A stretch of 6,856 nt of DNA from IMCC26256 sp046081705 (GCA_046081705.1 JBJTWK010000075.1:1-6856), one strand, 5' to 3'; positions 1-6,372 are shown, numbered from the stretch's first letter. Numbers and translations: made by a program. Notes: generated by a model not told the origin, from the letters alone.

Positions 1-480
1 AGGAAGCTCGATGAAGACGCGCTCGAAGCGGCGCACCCGACCATCTATCGGTCGTTCGTTGAGGAGAAGGAGGACGTCGCGGGTTCCTTCCGCTTCAAGA
101 AGCAGGGCGAAGAGCAGGATGTTGCGTTGCCTGAAGAGTTCGTTACCTTCCGCGATGGGTTCGAACAAGTGCTCGATCGCGCGGAGGCGGACGATGGCTA
201 CCTTGAGGAGCTCCACCTCGAGCGACTGGCGCTTCTGCGTTTCGAGTCGAGAGCCGCGTGGGACCTGTCGCTCGCCAAGGCAACCCTTCAGGCGAGGTGC
301 GGAGCACACATAGGCATCGCGGGATTGGTCGCTTGGAAGCGTGAAATGAAGGTCAAGCAGACGTTCAACAAGGCTGCGTTCAAGGCCGAGCACCCGGACC
401 TGGCAGCACAGTTCACGGCGGTCGTCGACAGCCATGCGTTCGTCGTGGCGCCGATGCGGAGTTACGCGCCGGCACGCTGA
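1..480 (+). CDS. 3' end of an unrecognised, possibly phage-derived protein (partial)
   Basis: The frame is open from the first base to a TGA at 478-480, giving the last 159 residues of a protein whose start lies outside the window. I do not recognise the family. The fragment is charged, mostly helical in appearance, and has no signal peptide or membrane segment. It contains two similar short segments: residues 3-20 (DALEAAHP then IYRSF) and residues 121-140 (AFKAEHP then LAAQF). They share the pattern (L/F)(E/K)A(A/E)HP, four to five residues, then F. This style of segment reminds me of proteins encoded beside phage recombination genes, but that is an impression, not an identification. GC is about 60% in the first 120 bases, against 70-75% in argS and lysA, and third codon positions are less GC-biased, which hints at horizontal origin. 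The stop lies one base from the stop of the convergent SDR gene, and no terminator is visible between them. An internal TTG at 127 could act as a start, but the frame continues upstream with the same character. Confidence 0.7.
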   Translation, partial: RKLDEDALEAAHPTIYRSFVEEKEDVAGSFRFKKQGEEQDVALPEEFVTFRDGFEQVLDRAEADDGYLEELHLERLALLRFESRAAWDLSLAKATLQARCGAHIGIAGLVAWKREMKVKQTFNKAAFKAEHPDLAAQFTAVVDSHAFVVAPMRSYAPAR

Positions 481-481
481 C

Positions 482-1261
482 CTACTTGGTCGTGTACATC
501 CCGCCGTCGACCGGAATGATGGCGCCGGTGATGTAGGCGGCGGCCCGCGAGGCGAGGAACAGTGCGGTGCCGGCCATGTCCTCGTCGGTGCCGATGCGGC
601 GCATCGGGTTCGTGCGGGCGATCTGCTCACCCGCGATCTCGAGCGTGGCCCGCATCATCTTCGACTGGAACGGACCCGGCGCGATGCAGTTCACCGTCAC
701 GCTGGGCGCCATCTGCGACGCGAGGTGCCGGGTCATCTGGTGCACCGCGGCCTTCGAGGCCGAGTAGGCGTAGGTCTCCATCATCGGGACCTGCAGGCCG
801 TCGATCGATCCGATCATGATGACCCGAGCCGGCGAGCCGTCGGTGGCCGCGGCCTCGAGGAGCGGGCGCAGGAACCGGGTCATGTGGAACACGCCCTTGA
901 CGTTGAGATCGAGCACGCGGGACCAGGCCGCGTCGTCGTGGTCGGCCATCGGCGCGCCCCAGGTGGCCCCCGCGTTGTTCACGAGGATGTCGAGGCGGTC
1001 GGTGCGCTCGGCGACCCAGTCGGCCAGCGCGCGGCAGCCCTCCTCGGTCGAGAGGTTGGCGGTGGTGCCCTCGACCTCGCCGAACTGCGACAGGTCGGTG
1101 ACGGTGGCCTCCACCGCATCCGCCTTGCGGCTGGCGACGAGCACCCGGGCGCCCGCCCGCACGTAGCCCTCGGCGATCATGCGGCCGATGCCGCTCGTGC
1201 CGCCGGTGACGAGGGCGGTGCGGCCCTCGATCGAGAAGAGTTCGTGCAGGACGTCGCTCAC
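482..1261 (-). CDS. SDR family NAD(P)-dependent oxidoreductase, RhlG/FabG-like
   Basis: This is a classical short-chain dehydrogenase/reductase of 259 residues, normal for the family and expected to be a cytosolic Rossmann-fold tetramer. Visible motifs are the cofactor loop TGGTSGIG (19-26), Arg45 at the end of the second strand (usually favouring NADPH), NNAG (95-98), and a catalytic set of Asn120, Ser152, Tyr166 and Lys170 in YSASK. PGPFQS follows at 195-200 and the C-terminal GAIIPVDGG at 246-254. The overall pattern, including NNAG-x-x-WGA and the spacing of the tail, is closest in my memory to RhlG-type beta-ketoacyl reductases. The true substrate cannot be read from sequence, so no symbol is given. 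The start is GTG at 1259-1261, preceded by a GAGG ribosome binding site at 1269-1272 with 7-base spacing. The gene lies 53 bp downstream of the unknown gene at 1315-2226 on the same strand and may be the last gene of that unit. Confidence 0.93.
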   Translation of the reverse strand: MSDVLHELFSIEGRTALVTGGTSGIGRMIAEGYVRAGARVLVASRKADAVEATVTDLSQFGEVEGTTANLSTEEGCRALADWVAERTDRLDILVNNAGATWGAPMADHDDAAWSRVLDLNVKGVFHMTRFLRPLLEAAATDGSPARVIMIGSIDGLQVPMMETYAYSASKAAVHQMTRHLASQMAPSVTVNCIAPGPFQSKMMRATLEIAGEQIARTNPMRRIGTDEDMAGTALFLASRAAAYITGAIIPVDGGMYTTK

Positions 1262-1272
1262 GGTCGTACCTC

Positions 1273-1307
1273 GCGCGCTTCGGATCGGAGCGGCGAACCT
1301 AGCGCGC
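1273..1307 (-). repeat. Inverted repeat between the unknown gene and the SDR gene
   Basis: A perfect 7-bp inverted repeat (GCGCGCT at 1273-1279, AGCGCGC at 1301-1307) flanks 21 bases in the 53-bp gap before the SDR gene. It sits just upstream of the SDR ribosome binding site at 1269-1272. As RNA it could form a hairpin that weakens readthrough or affects SDR translation. No T-tract follows it on the minus strand, so it does not look like a standard intrinsic terminator. GC-only arms of this size can arise by chance in such GC-rich DNA. Confidence 0.35.
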
Positions 1308-1314
1308 CGGGCCG

Positions 1315-2226
1315 TCAGTTCAGCGAGGCGGCGAGCGTCGGGGCGATGGTGCGGTTGAGTGCGTGGAGCGTGGAGCGCGCCGCCGCCTCGATCGGGCTCG
1401 TGCCGGTGGCCAGCCCGTGCAGCGTGTGGGCGTCGTCGTCGAGCAGTTCGGTCGCCACGAGGTAAGCGTTCGCGGTGTCGCGGTGCTCCATCGGACGGGC
1501 CCAGACCGCGGCCTGCTCGAGTTCGGGCACGAACACCTTGAGCGCGTCGAGCGTGGCCTCGGACGCACCGAGCACGCCCTTGCTCGCCGGCGCTCGGCCG
1601 ATGCTGCGCTGCCCGTTGAAGGTGAGGTGCACCTCGAGTTCGTCGGTGTCGGGGAACGTGAGGACGGCGAGCAGGCGCACCCGCGGCTCCCGCGCCACGA
1701 ACTGCTCGCGCTCAGCGGCCTCGGCCGCCACGACGTCGATGACGTCGTGGGCGATCGGCGCGGGAGCCTCGGCCTCGACCTCGGGCACGGGCGCCTCCGC
1801 CTCGGTCCCGTCGGGCTCCACGAACTCGTCGTCGCTGGGCGCTCCGGTCGTCTCGTCGACGAACTCGCGCCCGGACTCCATGAACGGCACGCGCGGCTCG
1901 AAGTCGACGAGGTCGGGGTGCAGGGGCGCCTCGCCGGCTTGCACCTGACCGCTCCCGACCGCGCTCGAGGACGAGGTGGTCGACGGGGGCGGGGTGCCGC
2001 CGAGGGTGGAGAGGTCGCGCCAGTGGTTGACCTCGACGGCCACCGACTTGTCGGTGTAGCGCAGGGCGATGCGGGCGGCGGCATCGGTGAGGGACGGGTC
2101 CGAGTGGGGGTCCCGCACGTGGAGCTGGATGCGCAGGATGCCGTCCTCGTCGATCGCGGCGGCGAGCACGCCGGGCAGGCGTCGGAGCTCGAGCTCGAGG
2201 TCGTCGATCGTGGGTTCCTGGTTCAT
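1315..2226 (-). CDS. Hypothetical protein, two domains joined by an acidic linker, coupled to a diguanylate cyclase
   Basis: I do not recognise this 303-residue protein. Residues 5-70 form a small domain that reads as helix, two strands (VLAAAIDEDG, ILRIQLHV), helix (50-57) and strand (SVAVEV). A low-complexity linker follows at about 75-178: Ser/Thr/Pro/Gly-rich first, then strongly acidic with EAEAP repeated at 142-146 and 151-155. Residues 180-297 form a second alpha/beta domain with strands around RVRLLAVLTF and ELEVHLTF, a GxSEATLDAL-like helix at 220-229, more strands around 239-268, and a final helix SPIEAAARSTLHALNR (277-292). There is no signal peptide, membrane segment or obvious catalytic motif, so a cytosolic binding or adaptor role is possible but unproven. 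I chose the ATG at 2224-2226 over an in-frame start 27 codons upstream. The upstream residues lie inside the GGDEF gene and look like out-of-frame translation, and the ATG overlaps the GGDEF stop as ATGA, with GAAGG about 11 bases before it. Overlap implies translational coupling and stoichiometric production with the cyclase. Confidence 0.82.
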   Translation of the reverse strand: MNQEPTIDDLELELRRLPGVLAAAIDEDGILRIQLHVRDPHSDPSLTDAAARIALRYTDKSVAVEVNHWRDLSTLGGTPPPSTTSSSSAVGSGQVQAGEAPLHPDLVDFEPRVPFMESGREFVDETTGAPSDDEFVEPDGTEAEAPVPEVEAEAPAPIAHDVIDVVAAEAAEREQFVAREPRVRLLAVLTFPDTDELEVHLTFNGQRSIGRAPASKGVLGASEATLDALKVFVPELEQAAVWARPMEHRDTANAYLVATELLDDDAHTLHGLATGTSPIEAAARSTLHALNRTIAPTLAASLN

Positions 2227-3014
2227 CCTCGTGCCGCCTTCGCCGCGAGCAGGCGCTGGTCCGCCAGGTTGAAGAGGGCCTCGGGCTCCTCGGCCTCGTT
2301 CGGGCACTCGGCGGCGCCGTAGGAGAAGCCGGGGCAGGGTTCGTCGCCGATCCGGGTGTTCGCGACCCGCTCGAGGAGCGGGTTGATGTCGTCGAGCGTG
2401 GTGTCGGGGAGGATGAGCGCGAACTCGTCGCCGCCGATGCGCGCCGCGTTGTCGCCGTAGCGCAGGGCGCGACGGAATCGTTCGGCGAGCGCGATGAGTG
2501 CGGCGTCACCGGCGGAGTGGCCCTGGGAGTCGTTGATCCGCTTGAGGTGGTCGAGGTCGATCACCACGAGGGTGAACGGCCACCGGTACCGCACGCTGCG
2601 GGCCACCGACATGGCGAGGAGGCGCTCGGCGCTGCGCCGGTCGTAGAGCCCGGTGAGCGGGTCGTGCCAGGAGTCGTGGCGCAGCAGATCCATGCGCAGC
2701 GCGACCGTGCACAGGCTCATGATGAGCGACGGGTCGATCGCGCCCTCGGCGAGCGGGGGATCGGTGTAGAGCCCGGGCTCGGCGTTGAGGAGCGAGAGGT
2801 CGTCGCCGTCGAGCCGGCGTCGGCCCGCCCGGAACACCTGACGGCCGAGGCCCGGGTCCTCGATGACGATGGCGGCGTCGTCGAGCGCGAACTCGGTGAC
2901 GATCTCGTCGAGCGCCTCGTAGACGAGGGCCATGCCCGATTCGTTCGCCGCGAGGTCGGCGACGAGCCGCGTACCGAGGGCGGGCTTCACGGCGGTCGCG
3001 GCGGCCCCGGTCAT
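2223..3014 (-). CDS. GGDEF-domain diguanylate cyclase
   Basis: Predicted to make the second messenger cyclic di-GMP from two GTP. With the ATG at 3012-3014 the protein has 263 residues. The C-terminal GGDEF domain spans about 113-263 and opens with DPLTGLYDRR (118-127). Metal- and GTP-binding residues are in place: Asp153 in the DLDHLK strand, and Asn161 and Asp162 in RIND followed by GHSAGD. The active-site loop is an intact GGDEF at 194-198. A product-inhibition I-site, RYGD (185-188), lies five residues before it, as in feedback-regulated cyclases. The closing ADQRLLAAK segment matches the family. Residues 20-110 form a smaller alpha/beta region (IVIEDPGLGRQVFRAGRR, then GLYTDPP) that could be a reduced GAF-like sensor; this is inference. 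No transmembrane helices are seen. The start is uncertain: no good ribosome binding site precedes ATG 3014, and in-frame GTGs exist at 3053, 3092 and 3113. Starts further upstream would enter argS. It is the first gene of the leftward unit. Confidence 0.92.
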   Translation of the reverse strand: MTGAAATAVKPALGTRLVADLAANESGMALVYEALDEIVTEFALDDAAIVIEDPGLGRQVFRAGRRRLDGDDLSLLNAEPGLYTDPPLAEGAIDPSLIMSLCTVALRMDLLRHDSWHDPLTGLYDRRSAERLLAMSVARSVRYRWPFTLVVIDLDHLKRINDSQGHSAGDAALIALAERFRRALRYGDNAARIGGDEFALILPDTTLDDINPLLERVANTRIGDEPCPGFSYGAAECPNEAEEPEALFNLADQRLLAAKAARG

Positions 3015-3156
3015 CTGGGGCGGGGCGTCCGCCGACGCGCCGGCACGCAGCACGTCGGAGAGGGGTCGCCCCAGTCCGCCCTGTCGTCCCACGTCACGAT
3101 CCGATCCCCACACCGCACACCCGCTGCCCTTGGTGGCGCCCAACTCCGACGGGCCG

Positions 3157-3185
3157 ACTCTATCGGCCACGGAGCGTGATGAGAA
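3157..3185 (-). promoter_or_regulatory. Candidate sigma-70-type promoter for the GGDEF unit
   Basis: On the minus strand, TTCTCA (plus positions 3180-3185, 4/6 to TTGACA) and TAGAGT (3157-3162, 4/6 to TATAAT and fitting the actinobacterial TAnnnT form) are separated by exactly 17 bases. Transcription would begin near 3150, leaving a leader of roughly 135 bases to ATG 3014, or about 58 to the alternative GTG at 3092. The position, in the divergent gap between argS and the GGDEF gene, is where a promoter is needed. This rests on pattern matching only. Confidence 0.4.
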
Positions 3186-3194
3186 CCTCTCACG
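3175..3194. promoter_or_regulatory. Dyad in the divergent argS/GGDEF intergenic region
   Basis: The stretch carries two overlapping dyads: CGTGA (3175-3179) with TCACG (3190-3194), and TGAGA (3180-3184) with TCTCA (3188-3192). It covers the candidate -35 of the leftward promoter and lies about 86 bases before argS, so it could be an operator serving one or both directions. The rest of 3015-3279 shows no further gene. I could not find a convincing -35/-10 pair for argS; TTGCGG (3205-3210) with GACACT (3231-3236) has a 20-base spacer and is weak. Confidence 0.25.
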
Positions 3195-3279
3195 TTGCGT
3201 GGTCTTGCGGGCACATCCCGGGCCGTGTGGGACACTGCAGACCCGCCTGCCGCCGCCGATTCCGAGCCCGAAAGCCACC

Positions 3280-4944
3280 GTGATCGCCGACACCCTCACC
3301 GACGCACTCCGTGGAGCCCTGGCCGCAGCCGGCCTCCCCGAGCCTGAGGGCGGTCCGACCCTCGAGCCGACGGCCCGCCGGGAGCACGGCGACTTCCAGA
3401 CCAACGTGGCCCTCCGGCTGGCCAAGGCCGTGGGGGAGGCCCCCCGGGACGTCGCCGCCCGCATCGCCGCCGCCCTCGAGGCCGCGGCCCCGCCGCACCT
3501 CGAGCGCACCGAGATCGCCGGGCCGGGCTTCATCAACCTGTTCCTCGCCCCGGGCTGGCTCCACGACGTGCTCGGCGCGGTGGTCGCCGACGGCGAGGCG
3601 TACGGGCGGGGCGACGCCCTCGCCGGCGCGCGCATCAACCTCGAGTTCGTCTCGGCCAACCCGACGGGCCCGCTGCACGCGGGGGGCGGCCGGTGGGTCG
3701 CAGTGGGCGACGCGCTTGCGAACGTGCTCGCGGCGCAGGGCGCCGAGGTGCACCGCGAGTACTACCTCAACGACGCGGGCAACCAGCTCGACACGTTCGC
3801 CCGGTCGCTCATGGCCCGCTACCGCGGCGAGGAACCGCCGGAGGATGGCTACCACGGGCAGTACCTCGCGGACATGGCGCAGCGGTTGCGCACCGAACTC
3901 GGCGACGACGTCGACGAGGCCACGGCGCGCGAGTGGGGCTACGCCGTCGTGCTCGCCTCCCTCAAGGACGACCTCGCGCGCATCGGCGTGCACTTCGACA
4001 CGTGGTTCTCCGAGCGCCTGCTGCACGAGCGCGGGGATGTGCCCGAGGTGCTCGAGCAGCTCCTCGGCAGCGGCCACACCTACGACAAGGACGGCGCGAC
4101 CTGGCTCGCGAGCGAGGCGCTCGGCGACCAGCGGGACCGCGTGCTCGTGAAGGGCGATGGTTCCACGACCTACCTCGCGAACGACCTCGCCTACCACCGG
4201 GACAAGATGCGTCGGGGTTGGACCCACCTCATCGACATCTGGGGAGCGGACCACCACGGACAGGTGCGCAGCCTCCAGACCGGCCTGCAGGCGATCGGCA
4301 TCGGCACGGCGGAGGCCCCCGAGCCCGAGATCATCCTCGGGCAACTCGTGAAGCTCGAGCGTGGCGGCGAACTCGTGCGCATCTCGAAGCGGGCGGGCAA
4401 CGTCATCACCCTCGCCGATATCCTCGACGAGGTCGACCCCGACGAGTGTCGCCTCACCTTCCTGCTGCAGGGCATCGACACCGCGCAGACCTTTGACCTC
4501 GACGTCGTGACCTCGCAGTCGATGGAGAACCCCGTGTACTACGTGCAGTACGCGCACGCGCGGGTCGCCTCCATCGCGCGCCGGGCCGCCGAGGCCGGCG
4601 TCGTGCGTGCGCCGCTCGCCGAGGTCGACCTCGCGCGGCTCGTCCACGAGCGGGAACTCGACCTGCTGCGCGCGCTCGCCGAGTACCCGGCGGTCCTCGC
4701 GTCGGCCGCCGAGCTCCGCGCGCCGCACCGGGTGAGCACCTGGGTGCGCGACTTCGCATCGCGCTTCCACGGCTTCTACCGGGACTGCCGCGTCATCACC
4801 GACGACCCGGCGCTCACCCAGGCCCGGCTCTGGCTCGCCGAGGCCGTGCGCGGCGGGCTCGCCGGGGCGCTCGGCATCCTCGGGGTGCACGCGCCCGAGG
4901 TCATGGAGCGCCTCGACGGCGACGACGACGAGGCCGAGGCCTGA
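3280..4944 (+). CDS. argS: Arginyl-tRNA synthetase
   Basis: Class I aminoacyl-tRNA synthetase that activates arginine with ATP and charges tRNA-Arg in the cytosol. At 554 residues it has normal length. The N-terminal Add1 domain (1-110) carries GDFQTNVALRLAK and GPGFINLFL. The catalytic core begins INLEFVSANPTGPLHAGGGRW (split by residues 119-139), where the HIGH signature is HAGG at 133-136, the actinobacterial form lacking the second histidine. EYYLNDAGNQ follows at 160-169 and GADHHG at 322-327. The KMSKS equivalent is ISKRAGN (368-374). The DALR anticodon-binding domain starts near ENPVYYVQYAHAR (416-428). The protein runs on past the usual PExM terminus with an acidic tail ERLDGDDDEAEA (543-554). 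The GTG at 3280 was chosen because residues from IADTLTDALR match the family N-terminus. The open frame runs further upstream, to 2932, but into the GGDEF gene, and a GAAAG lies about 6 bases before the GTG. It is followed three bases later by lysA. Confidence 0.97.
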   Translation: MIADTLTDALRGALAAAGLPEPEGGPTLEPTARREHGDFQTNVALRLAKAVGEAPRDVAARIAAALEAAAPPHLERTEIAGPGFINLFLAPGWLHDVLGAVVADGEAYGRGDALAGARINLEFVSANPTGPLHAGGGRWVAVGDALANVLAAQGAEVHREYYLNDAGNQLDTFARSLMARYRGEEPPEDGYHGQYLADMAQRLRTELGDDVDEATAREWGYAVVLASLKDDLARIGVHFDTWFSERLLHERGDVPEVLEQLLGSGHTYDKDGATWLASEALGDQRDRVLVKGDGSTTYLANDLAYHRDKMRRGWTHLIDIWGADHHGQVRSLQTGLQAIGIGTAEAPEPEIILGQLVKLERGGELVRISKRAGNVITLADILDEVDPDECRLTFLLQGIDTAQTFDLDVVTSQSMENPVYYVQYAHARVASIARRAAEAGVVRAPLAEVDLARLVHERELDLLRALAEYPAVLASAAELRAPHRVSTWVRDFASRFHGFYRDCRVITDDPALTQARLWLAEAVRGGLAGALGILGVHAPEVMERLDGDDDEAEA

Positions 4945-4947
4945 CCG

Positions 4948-6231
4948 GTGAGCACGGCACCCTTCGACCGGAGCCTCGTGCCGGCCGGGATCCTGGCCGC
5001 CGACCTCGACGCCCTCGCGGCCGAGTTCGGCACGCCGCTGTTCGTCTACGACGAGGACCACCTCCGGGCCCGCTGCCGGGAGTTCGCCGCGGCCTTCGGT
5101 GCCGAGCGCGTGGCCTTCGCCGGCAAGTCCTTCCTCTGTTCGGCCATGGTGCGCCTCGTGGCCGAGGAGGGGCTCCACCTCGACACCGCCTCGGGCGGGG
5201 AGCTGCACGTGGCGCTCCACGCCGGGATGCCGGCGGACCGGATCACCCTCCACGGCAACAACAAGTCCGACGCCGAGCTGCGCCGCGCCCTCGCCGAGGG
5301 GGTCGGGCGGATCGTCGCCGACTCTGACGACGAGCTCGACCGGCTCGAGCGCCTCGCCGCCGAGATCGGTGTGCGCCCCCACGTGCTCGTGCGGGTCACG
5401 CCCGGCGTGCACGCGCACACCCACGAGTACATCGAGACGGGCACCGAGGAGTCGAAGTTCGGCTTCACGGTGAGCAACGGCGTCGCCCTCGCTGCGGCGC
5501 GCCGGATCGTCGAGAGCGACCTCCTCGAGTTCGGCGGGCTGCACTGCCACATCGGTTCGCAGATCTGGGTGCTCGAGTCCTTCACCCGTGCGGTCGACGT
5601 CGTACTCGACCTCGTCGCCGCGATCCGCACCGCCACGGGCGCCGGGGTCACCGACCTCGTGCTCGGTGGTGGCTTCGGCGCGCGCTACCTGCCCGAGGAC
5701 CCCGAGATCGGGATCGCCGAGTACGCGCACACCCTCCTCGACGCGGTCGAGCGGGGGAGCGCCAGCCGTGACCTGCCGGTGCCCGCGGTGCACGTGGAGC
5801 CCGGCCGCTCGATCGTGGCGGCCGCCGCGGTGACCGTGTACCGGGTCGGCACCGTGAAGGAGATCCCGGGCGTCGGCACCTACGTGGCGATCGACGGCGG
5901 CATGTCCGACAACCCGCGGCCCGTCCTCTACGGCGCGGGCTACGAGGCGTACCTGCCGGCCCGCATCGACGAGGACCGCCCGCTCACCGCCCGGGTCGCG
6001 GGCAAGCACTGCGAGCAGGGCGACGTGATCGTGGGCGAGGCCCACCTGCCCGCCGGGGTCGAGCCGGGTGACCTGCTCGTGACCCCGGTGACCGGGGCCT
6101 ACGGCTACTCGATGGCCTCGAACTACAACAAGATCCCCCGACCGGCCGTGGTGTTCCTCCGCGGCGGCACCGCCCGGCTCGTGATCCGCCGCGAGACCGA
6201 CGACGACCTCACCCGCCTCGACGTCGGCTGA
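4948..6231 (+). CDS. lysA: Diaminopimelate decarboxylase
   Basis: PLP-dependent fold-type III decarboxylase that converts meso-diaminopimelate to L-lysine, the last step of the DAP pathway, in the cytosol. The 427 residues fit the family. Motifs in order: the PLP lysine Lys60 in AFAGKSFLC, LDTASGGEL (78-86), HGNNKS (102-107), HCHIGSQI (199-206, with the ring-stacking His201), the phosphate-binding glycine loop GGGFG (240-244), EPGRS (284-288), the active-site cysteine pair Cys355-Glu356 in CEQGD, and GAYGYSMASNYN (383-394). The C-terminal RRETDDDLTRL matches the ending seen in actinobacterial LysA. The start is GTG 4948, three bases after the argS stop, with GAGG at 4936-4939 (8-base spacing) inside the argS 3' end. 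argS and lysA are therefore almost certainly one transcript, as known for Corynebacterium glutamicum. The hom-thrC-thrB genes often found after lysA in actinobacteria are not the next genes here. Confidence 0.97.
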   Translation: MSTAPFDRSLVPAGILAADLDALAAEFGTPLFVYDEDHLRARCREFAAAFGAERVAFAGKSFLCSAMVRLVAEEGLHLDTASGGELHVALHAGMPADRITLHGNNKSDAELRRALAEGVGRIVADSDDELDRLERLAAEIGVRPHVLVRVTPGVHAHTHEYIETGTEESKFGFTVSNGVALAAARRIVESDLLEFGGLHCHIGSQIWVLESFTRAVDVVLDLVAAIRTATGAGVTDLVLGGGFGARYLPEDPEIGIAEYAHTLLDAVERGSASRDLPVPAVHVEPGRSIVAAAAVTVYRVGTVKEIPGVGTYVAIDGGMSDNPRPVLYGAGYEAYLPARIDEDRPLTARVAGKHCEQGDVIVGEAHLPAGVEPGDLLVTPVTGAYGYSMASNYNKIPRPAVVFLRGGTARLVIRRETDDDLTRLDVG

Positions 6232-6257
6232 CCTTCCGAGGCCCGTCGTTCGCGGAC

Positions 6258-6290
6258 GGTGCACGCGCACTCCGCGCGCACCTTGTCCTC
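6258..6290 (+). terminator. Probable terminator of the argS-lysA operon
   Basis: Twenty-six bases after the lysA stop, GGTGC (6258-6262) and GCGC (6265-6268) pair with GCGC (6274-6277) and GCACC (6278-6282), giving a 9-bp GC-rich stem with a 2-base bulge (AC) and the loop ACTCC. TTGTCCTC follows, a poor T-tract of the sort common in high-GC genomes. A second short hairpin (GCGCGT 6296-6301 with ACGCGC 6307-6312) follows directly. The location at the operon end supports the call; the weak T-run limits it. Confidence 0.5.
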
Positions 6291-6328
6291 ATGCGGCGCG
6301 TTCGCGACGCGCGCGCCCGCCCGATGGT

Positions 6329-6334
6329 TAACAT
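6329..6334 (+). promoter_or_regulatory. Possible -10 element for the secreted zincin gene
   Basis: TAACAT matches 4/6 of TATAAT and fits the TAnnnT form, and lies in the only AT-richer stretch of the lysA-zincin gap. No convincing -35 is present at 16-18 bases. Transcription would start near 6341, about 32 bases before the ATG. The element overlaps a near-palindrome at 6323-6335 (GAT, one extra G, GTTAAC, ATC) that could be an operator. Confidence 0.3.
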
Positions 6335-6372
6335 CACCGACGACATCTGGTGTGACGCGTGAAGGGCAGGAT

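Noticed and set aside
434..1465. A 343-codon plus-strand open frame across the SDR gene
   Set aside because: It runs antisense to a complete SDR with intact catalytic residues, has low-complexity His/Arg/Gly composition and no ribosome binding site support.
1363..2322. A 319-codon plus-strand open frame across the hypothetical gene, and other frames in 1320-2509
   Set aside because: These are shadow frames, rich in Arg/Gly/Val or Arg/Ser/Pro. The minus-strand frame ending at 1315 has balanced composition, predicted alternating strands and helices, and an ATGA link to the GGDEF gene.
2517..3179. A plus-strand open frame of 220 codons across the GGDEF gene
   Set aside because: It is antisense to a GGDEF domain with all conserved residues and shows no domain of its own.
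3205..3236. TTGCGG with GACACT as an argS promoter
   Set aside because: The 20-base spacer and poor -10 match make it no better than chance in this composition.
2932..3279. Upstream extension of the argS frame to 2932
   Set aside because: It overlaps the GGDEF gene antisense, and family resemblance begins only after the GTG at 3280.
3015..3659. Long N-terminal extension of the GGDEF frame reaching into argS
   Set aside because: The extension overlaps the argS start and coding sequence on the opposite strand and reads as Ser/Arg/Ala-rich shadow sequence. The real start must lie at or near 3014-3113.
3190..6270. A 1026-codon open frame on the minus strand, antisense to all of argS and lysA
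   Set aside because: The sense strand encodes two full-length enzymes with every key motif. The antisense translation is Arg/Val/Gly/Glu-rich, contains no recognisable domain and results from GC-biased third positions removing stops.
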